This document shows, piece by piece, positions 46,627 to 54,111 of a stretch of DNA of 64,000 nucleotides (its first letter is position 1; each line of letters begins with the position of its first letter). The position numbers and the translations under genes are program-made. Source of the DNA: Sporosarcina sp. FSL K6-1522. GTDB taxonomy: Bacteria; Bacillota; Bacilli; Bacillales_A; Planococcaceae. The notes under the pieces are model-generated. The model was not told where the DNA came from and did no database searches. It saw only the letters and a list, made by a program, of their open reading frames with translations. The DNA lies in NCBI RefSeq assembly GCF_038622445.1, contig NZ_CP152019.1, positions 372,001-436,000 of the forward strand, read 5' to 3'.

Positions 46627-47532
46627 CTATCTCCTTTTCAACTTCGTATCCGTTAAATCTCTAATTCCATCTCCCAACAAGTTAAATCCAAGGACCGTAA
46701 TCATGATTGCGATTCCAGGATATAGTGACAGATAAAAAGATTCTCTAATGTACTTCATTCCAAAAGCCAACGTCCATCCCCAACTCGCTTCCGGAGGTTG
46801 AATGCCTAATCCTAAAAAACTTAAGGTAGCTTCTGAAACAATTGCTACACCCAAACCTAACGTTGCAATTACAATAATAGGAGCCCAACTATTCGGCAGT
46901 ATATTAAAAAAGATAATTCTGAAATCTGAAGACCCAATTGTTTTAGCCGCCTGAATATATTCTTCTTCTTTAATGGACAGCACATTTGCCCTTACTACCC
47001 GCGCATAGTTGGTCCAATATACAAGACCGAGCGCTAAAATTACGCTGTTAATACCAGGTCCCAATGAAGCAACCAAAGCAATCGCTAATAGAATTACAGG
47101 GAAAGATAGAAAAATATCAACGATTCTCATAATGATGCTATCAATAATCCCACCATAGTATCCTGCAATTAATCCCAGTGTCACACCTATACTCATCGAA
47201 ATTAGAACAGCGAAAATCCCAACTTTCAAAGAAACTCTAGCTCCATATATTAATCTTGTAAATAAATCTCTTCCATATTGATCGGTACCTAAAATATGGC
47301 CGTTCTCTCCTGGTTTTAATAGCCCATTACTCATATTCATCTCGAATGGATCATGTGTCGATATGAACGGAGCAAATATTGCACAAACTATAACAATCGC
47401 TACAATTATTCCACCAAAAAAAACGGACTTACTTTGCCACAAATAATTGAATATATCGATAACCTTAATCTTTTTTACTTTGTGCAATTTAGTTTTTTTC
47501 GATTCTATGCTGCTGTTTGCTTCCATCTCCAT
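46627..47532 (-). CDS. Peptide ABC transporter permease (DppC/OppC family), second system
   Basis: 301 aa with six hydrophobic segments. LGTDQYGRDLFTRLIYGAR and AAKTIGSSDFRIIFFNILPN are the DppC hallmarks, and LSFLGLGIQPPEASWGW follows. It starts 11 bases after the DppB-like gene and forms the channel with it. ATG 47532 or ATG 47526 are both possible after GGTGGTGG. Confidence 0.91.
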   Translation of the reverse strand: MEMEANSSIESKKTKLHKVKKIKVIDIFNYLWQSKSVFFGGIIVAIVIVCAIFAPFISTHDPFEMNMSNGLLKPGENGHILGTDQYGRDLFTRLIYGARVSLKVGIFAVLISMSIGVTLGLIAGYYGGIIDSIIMRIVDIFLSFPVILLAIALVASLGPGINSVILALGLVYWTNYARVVRANVLSIKEEEYIQAAKTIGSSDFRIIFFNILPNSWAPIIVIATLGLGVAIVSEATLSFLGLGIQPPEASWGWTLAFGMKYIRESFYLSLYPGIAIMITVLGFNLLGDGIRDLTDTKLKRR

Positions 47533-47543
47533 TCCACCACCTA

Positions 47544-48524
47544 CTACTGCTGTATTTTCGGATTTATTAAAGTGTAAAGGATATCAACTACTAAATTTAT
47601 CAAAGCAAATACTAATGCGATTACTAAAACCGTTCCTTGAACTAATGGAAAGTCCCTTTGTCCAATTGCTGTAATCACTAGACGACCTATTCCCGGCCAA
47701 GCAAATACCGTTTCAGTTACGATTGCCCCGCCTAACAAGTTTCCGAATTGTAATCCCACAATTGTTACAATAGGAATCAAAGCATTTCTAAATGCATGTT
47801 TAATAACAACAAAGAAACCCTTTACACCTTTTGCTTCGGCTGTTCGAATATAATCTTCTTTTAGAACTTCCAACATGGCTGACCTAACCATCCTAGTAAT
47901 AAAAGCAGCACTCATTAATCCCAATGCTAAAGCTGGCAATATGATATGCTTCAAACTATCTACTACATAATAGAGATTTCCTGTTTTTATCGTTTGAGCA
48001 ATCGAGAAGAATAAAGGGTCACCACGTCCAAAAGATGGTAGCATATTTAGTTCTACAGAGAAGAACAAAATCATCATTAAACCTAACCAAAATACAGGAA
48101 TAGATACACCTAATTGCGCAAAAAACATACTCGTATAATCTACCCATGAAAACTGCTTTACTGCTGAAATGATTCCTACCGGAATAGCAATTATCAGGGC
48201 AATTATTAAAGCAAGTGTTGCAAGTTCTAATGTTGCTGGCAAATGCTTCATTATAATATCAGCGACTGGCATACTCTGAAAGATAGAATCCCCTAAATCC
48301 CCTTTTACAAGTTTTAGTAAAAAAACGCCCAATTGGACAATAAAAGGTTCATTAAGTCCCATTTGTTCTTTGAATCTGTCTATTTCCTCCACTGTTGCAT
48401 CTTGTCCTAATAAGGTCATCGCAGGATCGCCCGGTATTAAATAGAGTAGTAGAAAAACCAATACAGAAATCCCCAGCAAAACAGGAATCAGCTGCAGTAT
48501 TCTTTTAAATATAAAATTGATCAT
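47544..48524 (-). CDS. Peptide ABC transporter permease (DppB/OppB family), second system
   Basis: 326 aa, six hydrophobic segments, starting MINFIFKRILQLIPVLLGIS. YLIPGDPAMTLLGQDATVEE, the loop RTAEAKGVKGFFVVIKHAFRNA and the C-terminal LINLVVDILYTLINPKI are family features. It follows the binding-protein gene, separated by a hairpin. Confidence 0.92.
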   Translation of the reverse strand: MINFIFKRILQLIPVLLGISVLVFLLLYLIPGDPAMTLLGQDATVEEIDRFKEQMGLNEPFIVQLGVFLLKLVKGDLGDSIFQSMPVADIIMKHLPATLELATLALIIALIIAIPVGIISAVKQFSWVDYTSMFFAQLGVSIPVFWLGLMMILFFSVELNMLPSFGRGDPLFFSIAQTIKTGNLYYVVDSLKHIILPALALGLMSAAFITRMVRSAMLEVLKEDYIRTAEAKGVKGFFVVIKHAFRNALIPIVTIVGLQFGNLLGGAIVTETVFAWPGIGRLVITAIGQRDFPLVQGTVLVIALVFALINLVVDILYTLINPKIQQ

Positions 48525-48540
48525 TGTATCACTCCTAACA

Positions 48541-48563
48541 CGGGAAAGGGATCTCCTTTCCCG
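48541..48563 (-). terminator. Intercistronic hairpin between binding protein and permease
   Basis: Perfect 9-bp stem CGGGAAAGG / CCTTTCCCG (48541-48549, 48555-48563), 5-base loop, no T-run. Probably an mRNA-protecting or mildly attenuating hairpin rather than a full terminator. Confidence 0.6.
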
Positions 48564-48578
48564 AATTAAATATCAAGT

Positions 48579-50162
48579 TTACTCTGTTAATACCGCATTT
48601 CTTAATCCATACAGGTTACCACTTGCATTAGGGGTAAAGCCTTCTATACGTTTACTATACATCGCGATATAACCTTGATATAAAAGAACGTTATATCCAA
48701 CTTCCTCCGTTACAATTTGAGCAATTTCATTGTATATTTCTTTTCGTTTTTCTTGATCCAAAGTTTCTCTTCCAGAGAGTAATAATGCATCGACTTTTTC
48801 ATTATTGTATTTCCCATAGTTAGATCCACTTTGAGAATGAAATTGGTTATACATAGCCCTGTCTGGATCGAATAAGTTCAACCAACCCAAGAGTGCAATA
48901 TCAAATTTCCCTTCCAACATATTCGTACTAAATGTAGGCCATTCGTTTGTTAATACCTCTACTTTTATGCCATTCTTCTCGAGTTCATTTTGCAAATACT
49001 CGGCAGTTTGAATTCGATTCGGATCCTCACTATGCGTAGAAATTTTTATTTCAAAACGCTTTCCTTCTTTATCGTAAAACCCATCACCATCTGTATCTTC
49101 CCAGCCCGCTTCTTTAAATAACTTCTTCGACATTTCAACGTCATATCCAAACACCGGTACGTCCTCTGTAAAAGCCCATGAAGCTGGAATCAATGGAGAT
49201 AACGCCGGCGTATCCATGTCACGATAAATGCTTTTTGAAATGACTTCTTTATCTATTAAATGAGAAATCGCTTGTCGAACTTTCACATCAGATAACAATT
49301 CATTTTGATGATTGAAGTTCAAGTAAGTAAATCCTAAGCCCTGTGTTTCAACGACATTAAATTTATCATTTCCTTTTACTCTTTCAATATCTTGAGGAGA
49401 TAGGGGTGAATGAATAAAGTCAATGTCGCCAGATTCTAATGATGCTACCCGTGTAGAATTATCTGGAATAATGTAATAAGTGATTTTTGATACTTTACTT
49501 TCTCCACCCCAATACGATTCATTTTTCTCGAAACTGATTTCACTGTTCTTTTCCCATTTCACCATTTTATAAGGTCCTGTCCCAACTGGATTCGAAGATA
49601 AACTCTTATCTTCTTTCTCGGCAATATGCTTCGGAACAATTCCTAGTTCAAGATTACTTAACAGTGGAGCATATGGACGGCTTAAATTGAATTGGACTGT
49701 ATATTCATCTATAATCTCTACAGATTCAATTGGATCATAAAGCGCAAGCGATGGCGCTTGAAACTCTGGGTCTAATAATGTATCAAACGTATATTTCACA
49801 TCCTCAGCAGTGAGTGGCTCTCCATCATGAAAATTCACATTTTCTCTTAATTTGAAAATCCATGTTTTTGAATCCGGATTACTCCACTCTAAAGCCAAAG
49901 AAGGTTCGGGTTCTAAATTATTAGATAGTCTAACTAACCCATCATAGACCAGCTCATTGACCCTTTTCCCTGCTGATTCATTCGTCAGCCTCGGGTCAGT
50001 GGAAACCGCATCAATATCCAATGCTACTTTAATTTCATTCGCTCCAGCTGAAGAACCCTCGCTACTTGTTCCTTGATTGGTATCTTCATAGCTACATCCT
50101 GAAATCACCATAACTACCGCAATCACTATCGCTAACCATCTCATCTTTTTTAAAGCAACCAT
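48579..50162 (-). CDS. Peptide-binding lipoprotein (SBP_bac_5 family), second system
   Basis: 527 aa. Lipobox VISGC (Cys about 23) after a signal segment, a Ser-rich linker, then the SBP_bac_5 domain. Motifs include LVYDGLVRLSNNLEPEPSLA, NVNFHDGEPLTAEDVKYTFD and LLGWLNLFDPDRAMYNQFHS. It delivers substrate to the DppBC-like permeases downstream. It is 20 bases downstream of the M24 gene, with a GAGGAG ribosome site. Ligands in this family include peptides, nickel and opines. Confidence 0.92.
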   Translation of the reverse strand: MVALKKMRWLAIVIAVVMVISGCSYEDTNQGTSSEGSSAGANEIKVALDIDAVSTDPRLTNESAGKRVNELVYDGLVRLSNNLEPEPSLALEWSNPDSKTWIFKLRENVNFHDGEPLTAEDVKYTFDTLLDPEFQAPSLALYDPIESVEIIDEYTVQFNLSRPYAPLLSNLELGIVPKHIAEKEDKSLSSNPVGTGPYKMVKWEKNSEISFEKNESYWGGESKVSKITYYIIPDNSTRVASLESGDIDFIHSPLSPQDIERVKGNDKFNVVETQGLGFTYLNFNHQNELLSDVKVRQAISHLIDKEVISKSIYRDMDTPALSPLIPASWAFTEDVPVFGYDVEMSKKLFKEAGWEDTDGDGFYDKEGKRFEIKISTHSEDPNRIQTAEYLQNELEKNGIKVEVLTNEWPTFSTNMLEGKFDIALLGWLNLFDPDRAMYNQFHSQSGSNYGKYNNEKVDALLLSGRETLDQEKRKEIYNEIAQIVTEEVGYNVLLYQGYIAMYSKRIEGFTPNASGNLYGLRNAVLTE

Positions 50163-50182
50163 CTTACTCCTCCTCTGTACGA

Positions 50183-51274
50183 TTAATGAAATTCGAGTAA
50201 CACTAAATCCTTGCTCGATTTGTTAAAATTCTCGTATCCATTTTCAGTTACGCATATCACATCTTCAATCCTCATTCCAAATTCACCTCTTGCATAAAGC
50301 CCTGGCCCTACCGTGATTACCATCCCCTCCTTTACTATCTCTTTGTTTTGGCTATGAATATTAGGTGACTCATACGCTTCTAAGCCGATGCCATGACCTG
50401 TACCATGTATAAATAATTCCTCGAGATTTTTTTTCTTGAGGTAATCCCTAATAAATAACTCAATTTCTCTTATTTCAATACCAGGCTTTATTATTTCTAA
50501 AACTGAGTTTTGGGCTTCCTTTAAATACTCGTAATAGGATAAGAACTTTTTGTCAGCCTCCGAAAAATAAAACATTCTCGTTGTATCCGAACAGTAGCCT
50601 TGATACTTTCCACCTAGATCAATCAATAAAGGTTTATTCATCTCTGTAAATCTGTAACTTGGAATATGATGCGGATTCGCTGTATTATCGGAACTAGCTA
50701 TAATCGGATTAAAGGTCAGATGTGATACGTCATATTCTCTAAAAAAACCTTTTATGATTCGTTCAATCGACTCTTCAGTGTCTGGAAAGCTTTGTAATTG
50801 CACAATTTGATGCATGACAGCATCCGCAATTCTAGAAGATTGACGTAAGAGATTAATTTCTTCTGTCTCTTTAATTTCTCTTATTTTCTCAACACAATTT
50901 GATAACACCAGTTTTACATCTGCTCTATTGTTCACGATTTCTAGATAATCTTTTATGTTGAATGTTTGATCGATACCTCCATAACCGCCTGCGGGAAGCG
51001 CTTTCATTATTTCTACAAGTGGATTTTCTCCATCATTGTAATAATGGATTTTCATATTAGATACATGAATCACCTTATCGGAAAACATTTGATTAATAAT
51101 CAGATGCATATCACCATTTGTTTTTACAATTACAGCACTGAGTCTTTTTCCTGTTTCTAAAACTTGACCAAATAAATATCTAATATTTTCTTTTGAACTA
51201 ACTATTAAAAATTCAAAATTCAAATCTTCCATTGTATTCAAAGTAGCTAATATCCTACCGTCATTTTTCTTCAT
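50183..51274 (-). CDS. M24-family protein with an altered metal site (fourth)
   Basis: 363 aa. Creatinase-like N-domain and pita-bread domain. Metal residues Asp (LIDLGGKYQG), Asp (CSDTTR), His (HGTGHGIGL) and the last Glu (MRIEDV) are present. The Glu of the usual T-I-E-P-G motif is replaced by Gly: the sequence reads ITVGPGLYARG (codon GGG, one base from GAG). A two-metal site may be lost, as in creatinases, which need no metal. It could be a creatinase/ectoine-hydrolase-type amidase or a damaged peptidase. ATG 51274 follows GGGAGG by 6 bases; an upstream in-frame reading runs through the leader terminator and is rejected. Confidence 0.85.
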   Translation of the reverse strand: MKKNDGRILATLNTMEDLNFEFLIVSSKENIRYLFGQVLETGKRLSAVIVKTNGDMHLIINQMFSDKVIHVSNMKIHYYNDGENPLVEIMKALPAGGYGGIDQTFNIKDYLEIVNNRADVKLVLSNCVEKIREIKETEEINLLRQSSRIADAVMHQIVQLQSFPDTEESIERIIKGFFREYDVSHLTFNPIIASSDNTANPHHIPSYRFTEMNKPLLIDLGGKYQGYCSDTTRMFYFSEADKKFLSYYEYLKEAQNSVLEIIKPGIEIREIELFIRDYLKKKNLEELFIHGTGHGIGLEAYESPNIHSQNKEIVKEGMVITVGPGLYARGEFGMRIEDVICVTENGYENFNKSSKDLVLLEFH

Positions 51275-51289
51275 CCAATACCTCCCAAT

Positions 51290-51338
51290 AAAAAAGAGCA
51301 GAACTAAAAATGCTTTGTTAGCATTTTTAGTTCTGCTC
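51290..51338 (-). terminator. Leader terminator just upstream of the fourth M24 gene
   Basis: A perfect 18-bp stem (51296-51313 with 51321-51338), 7-base loop, then six Ts on the minus strand. It ends about 20 bases before the M24 start and overlaps its RBS region, leaving no room for a promoter in between. Either readthrough from it or antitermination is needed for the gene to be transcribed. Confidence 0.85.
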
Positions 51339-51418
51339 GGATTTAAAATTTTCATATTAAGAAGGGACACTTCTTAACAAAATCTTAAGCTAGCAGGCTG
51401 AATATTCAATATAATTAG

Positions 51419-51446
51419 ATTATAATGCACCAACTTGAAAAGTCAA
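51419..51446 (-). promoter_or_regulatory. Consensus sigma-A promoter upstream of the leader terminator
   Basis: On the minus strand TTGACT (51441-51446), 16-base spacer and TATAAT (51419-51424). The -35 overlaps the DUF3870 stop codon. Transcription would start near 51412 and meet the terminator about 75 bases later. Confidence 0.7.
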
Positions 51447-51763
51447 CACCCTTTCATACTATTATAAATTAAATATTGATTGTAAGCATCTCTCATTGCC
51501 ATTACTATAGCTTTCTTCCCCAAGCCAAAATATCTTCCCTCAAATATTTTTATTTGGTTATCAATACCTTGCGCTAAACAATGTCCTTTGAAAATAGAAT
51601 CGATAAAATCAGAACACATACTCGTAATAAAAGTACTGGATGTTTTAATCACCTTATCAGTTTCCGGATCAATTTCAAATCCCACACCCATAACCCCGTA
51701 TAAATTTTTTGCTGCCATGCCCTCAGGTAATCGTGAATATCCCGTACAGATTATTGTTGTCAT
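51443..51763 (-). CDS. DUF3870-family protein
   Basis: 106 aa. TGYSRLPEGMAAKNLYGVMGVGFEIDPET and the C-terminal YFGLGKKAIVMAMRDAYNQY match my memory of DUF3870, a small family of unknown function found near amino acid and peptide catabolic genes and sigma-54 regulators. No signal peptide or TM segment. It is the first clear gene behind the sigma-54 promoter at 52047-52062 (about 270 bases away). Its ATG shares a base with the stop of the small frame upstream (TAATG). Confidence 0.8.
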   Translation of the reverse strand: MTTIICTGYSRLPEGMAAKNLYGVMGVGFEIDPETDKVIKTSSTFITSMCSDFIDSIFKGHCLAQGIDNQIKIFEGRYFGLGKKAIVMAMRDAYNQYLIYNSMKGC

Positions 51764-51942
51764 TATCTACATTCGACTCCCCTCGATATATCTATATACT
51801 CAAACCACCTTAAGATTTTTTGTAAAAATAACTTTAAACTATCGTGTATTGATAATGAGCTAATAGGTACATCTTTTGATTTGCAATCATAAAGCATCGA
51901 TTTAATGGTATTAAAAGGAACCCGAATCTTGTACAAAATCAT
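51763..51942 (-). CDS. Small uncharacterised open frame (59 aa) coupled to DUF3870
   Basis: Encodes MILYKIRVPFNTIKSMLYDC..., ending CR-stop, with the stop overlapping the DUF3870 start as TAATG. Its own ATG overlaps the stop of a shorter upstream frame ending MATIIVPK (ATGA). No clear RBS is visible. The two linked frames could be one small gene split by a frameshift, or chance frames in an A/T-rich leader. I do not recognise it. Confidence 0.3.
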   Translation of the reverse strand: MILYKIRVPFNTIKSMLYDCKSKDVPISSLSIHDSLKLFLQKILRWFEYIDISRGVECR

Positions 51943-52046
51943 TTAGGAACAATAATTGTCGCCATACTACAATCATCTATATTCAATCTTTTTATAACTA
52001 TTGTTTAATCGCCTCTTCTCATCATCTTTTGTGCATAATTACTCGT

Positions 52047-52062
52047 GCAACTTTCGTGCCAA
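52047..52062 (-). promoter_or_regulatory. Sigma-54 (-24/-12) promoter of the DUF3870/peptide-transport operon
   Basis: On the minus strand TGGCACGAAAGTTGCA matches the -24 TGGCACG, N4, -12 TTGCW consensus perfectly, with invariant GG and GC 10 bases apart. Direction and location fit transcription of DUF3870 and the genes down to 40825. rpoN lies 337 bases away on the opposite strand. No enhancer-binding activator gene is in the window. Confidence 0.85.
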
Positions 52063-52361
52063 AAATATTGCTGTACTATTTTAAAAGTATACCCAATCTA
52101 AATATCCTTTAGATGGATATATTACTTGAATAACTAGATCTGAAAATGTGAATTTTTGATTCATTCTTAATCACGTCAATCAAAACAATATATATACGAT
52201 TATTCAAATAGTGTAAATATTCTTTTTATTCATGTCAATCTTTTTTACATCCTATAAATTAAATAGACACTTGGCTATATACACCTTAGTTCGCAATCGT
52301 TTTCCACTATCTGAAAATTCTAATTCACTATCGAATTCCACCCCACACTATGTTATACTTT
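52063..52361. other. A/T-rich region between the sigma-54 promoter and rpoN
   Basis: No open frame or RNA gene is evident. It should hold the enhancer sites for a sigma-54 activator and the rpoN promoter. Two copies of TCA(C/T)GTCAATC-like sequence occur near 52174 and 52233; they are only candidates. A TATACT at 52354-52359 may be the rpoN -10. Confidence 0.4.
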
Positions 52362-52375
52362 TGTAAGCGTTAACA
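52362..52375. promoter_or_regulatory. cre box between the rpoN promoter and rpoN
   Basis: TGTAAGCGTTAACA matches all fixed positions of TGWNANCGNTNWCA. It is 24 bases before the rpoN ATG and downstream of the likely -10 (TATACT, 52354-52359). B. subtilis sigL is known to be repressed by CcpA through a downstream roadblock cre; the layout here is the same. Confidence 0.75.
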
Positions 52376-52398
52376 ATCCTTTAAAAGGAGGAATCCTT

Positions 52399-53706
52399 AT
52401 GGAAATTGCACTCCAACAGCGGCAAGAACTAAATCTGTTAATGACGCTTGAGTTAAGGCAGGCTATTGAACTCTTACAATTTTCAACTTACGAGTTAGAA
52501 CAATATATTCGACAGCAAGAGCTGGAAAATCCACTCATCGAGCTTAAAGAAAAAAAAGACAACAATTCTTATGAAGAGCGCTTAAATCGAAAAACGAGCT
52601 CTTTCGGATCGTCTGAAATGCCCCTTGATGCGATTCAAGGTAGCGAAAAAGATTTACGTGATGAAATGTTCGAGCATGCGAAGTTCATGTTTCCGGACAA
52701 CGAGACACAAAAACTGCTGAGCTATCTCATTTATAACCTTGATGATAATGGCTATCTCCAAATCCACGATGCCGATGGGTATTTGAAGTTTGATGAACAA
52801 GAAATCGATAAAGGCATTCAACTACTCCAACAAGTAGGGCCTGCCGGGATAGGCGCTAGAAACTTAAAAGAATGCCTACTCCTACAAATCACCCATACAT
52901 ACCCAGAAAATGAGTTAGCAGAACGTTTGGTGAACGATCACCTGCAATTGATTGCAGATCGTAAATGGAATGCCATCGCTTCACATCTGAATATCACAAT
53001 GACTGAAGTGAAAGATCTTTATGATTTCATTCAAACACTCAATCCAAGGCCATGCTCATTCACTGCCAATAGTTCCACAGAGTATTCGACGCCTGATATT
53101 GTTGTAGAATGGAAAAATGATGCATTCGTTTTCCATTTGAATGATGGCTATTTGCCTGCTATTCAGGTAAATAAAGATTATGCACATTACTTAAACGCAA
53201 AGGACGATATGTCCAAATATATCAACACACAGTATAAAAGCTATCAATGGCTACTCAGTAGCATTGAACAGCGTCGAAATACGATTATCAAAATTATGCA
53301 TATTTTGCTAGAACAGCAAGAAGCATTCTTTAAAAATGGCCCGTCAGCACTGAAGCCTCTTACGCTAAAAGAAGTCGCAGAAGCCATTGATATGCATGAA
53401 TCAACGGTTAGCCGTGCGACAACTAACAAAGTGTTGCAGACACCGTTTGGTTCTTTTGACCTCCGAATTCTTTTCACGTCCAAGCTTGAGACAACCGATG
53501 GCAACACCATTTCTCAAACAACCGTGAAAACATTACTGGAAAGCTTTATCGCACAAGAAAACAAGTTCAAACCGTATTCCGATCAAAAGATTGCGGAATA
53601 CTTCGAAACTGAAAAAGGTATTACGATTTCTAGAAGAACTATCAGCAAATATCGTGAGGAATTAAGAATCCCACCTTCTAGTAAACGAAAGGAAATCCAA
53701 GTATAA
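52399..53706 (+). CDS. rpoN: RNA polymerase sigma-54 factor (RpoN/SigL)
   Basis: 435 aa (B. subtilis SigL is 436). Region I is Gln/Leu-rich (MEIALQQRQELNLLMTLELR...), the core-binding region follows, a helix-turn-helix lies near VAEAIDMHESTVSRATTNK, and the RpoN box is present near the C-terminus as SRRTISKYREEL. RBS AAAGGAGGAAT is 7 bases upstream. It directs transcription at -24/-12 promoters with an ATP-dependent activator. Its neighbour is a strong candidate target promoter at 52047. Followed by a shortened dispersed repeat and a terminator. Confidence 0.95.
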   Translation: MEIALQQRQELNLLMTLELRQAIELLQFSTYELEQYIRQQELENPLIELKEKKDNNSYEERLNRKTSSFGSSEMPLDAIQGSEKDLRDEMFEHAKFMFPDNETQKLLSYLIYNLDDNGYLQIHDADGYLKFDEQEIDKGIQLLQQVGPAGIGARNLKECLLLQITHTYPENELAERLVNDHLQLIADRKWNAIASHLNITMTEVKDLYDFIQTLNPRPCSFTANSSTEYSTPDIVVEWKNDAFVFHLNDGYLPAIQVNKDYAHYLNAKDDMSKYINTQYKSYQWLLSSIEQRRNTIIKIMHILLEQQEAFFKNGPSALKPLTLKEVAEAIDMHESTVSRATTNKVLQTPFGSFDLRILFTSKLETTDGNTISQTTVKTLLESFIAQENKFKPYSDQKIAEYFETEKGITISRRTISKYREELRIPPSSKRKEIQV

Positions 53707-53707
53707 A

Positions 53708-53790
53708 CAAAAGCGCAGGGCGCCCGCTTGGGTGCGATAGGCATAAGGCCAGTCGACCGCGTCCACAGTACGAGAATTTTATAGTTTCCT
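53708..53790. repeat. Internally deleted copy of the dispersed palindromic repeat
   Basis: CAAAAGCGCAGGGCGCC and GCATAAGGC at the left, and GTCCACAGTACGAGA with the A/T tail at the right, match the ends of the element at 37112-37282. About 90 central bases, including the inner palindromes, are absent. It lies right after the rpoN stop. Confidence 0.6.
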
Positions 53791-53798
53791 ATAAATAA

Positions 53799-53837
53799 AA
53801 AAAGGAATGGAGATGACAACCGTCTCCATTCCTTTTT
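53799..53837. terminator. Bidirectional terminator after rpoN
   Basis: Perfect 15-bp stem AAAAAGGAATGGAGA / TCTCCATTCCTTTTT (53799-53813, 53823-53837) with A- and T-run flanks, between convergent rpoN and the small membrane protein gene. Confidence 0.88.
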
Positions 53838-53838
53838 A

Positions 53839-54111
53839 CTATTCTCTCGAAAAATGCCCAAACCAGAACTTATTCAATAGAATGATGCTTCCACTTAACA
53901 TAAAAATACTAACTTCCGAAGCTTTATCAATAGAATACATACATACAGACAATATCCCAAGTGCAAATACAAGCGAACCGATTATTTTAATAAAGGGTGC
54001 ACAGTTTTCTCGAATCACTAAAGAAATGATTTTCTCCCCAACCACCATTAATATGAAAGTAACAAGTAACGCTCCCACCATCATTGCTAGAAATTCCACT
54101 AATCCCATCAT
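53839..54111 (-). CDS. Small membrane protein of unknown function
   Basis: 90 aa with three hydrophobic segments (about 5-26, 40-60, 66-80) and few charged residues between. RBS AAGGGGGAATCA is properly spaced from ATG 54111, and a terminator follows, so it is a real transcription unit. I do not recognise the family. It stands alone between rpoN and the aldehyde dehydrogenase. Confidence 0.7.
   Translation of the reverse strand: MMGLVEFLAMMVGALLVTFILMVVGEKIISLVIRENCAPFIKIIGSLVFALGILSVCMYSIDKASEVSIFMLSGSIILLNKFWFGHFSRE

Noticed and set aside
42892..51274. Firm annotation as the ectoine degradation cluster (doeABD)
   Set aside because: Fold families match but no diagnostic residues or the usual ectoine transporter and EnuR-type regulator are seen; kept only as a hypothesis.
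51290..51412. T-box or other known riboswitch in the M24 leader
   Set aside because: No T-box consensus, specifier layout or other known aptamer sequence is recognisable; only attenuator architecture is claimed.
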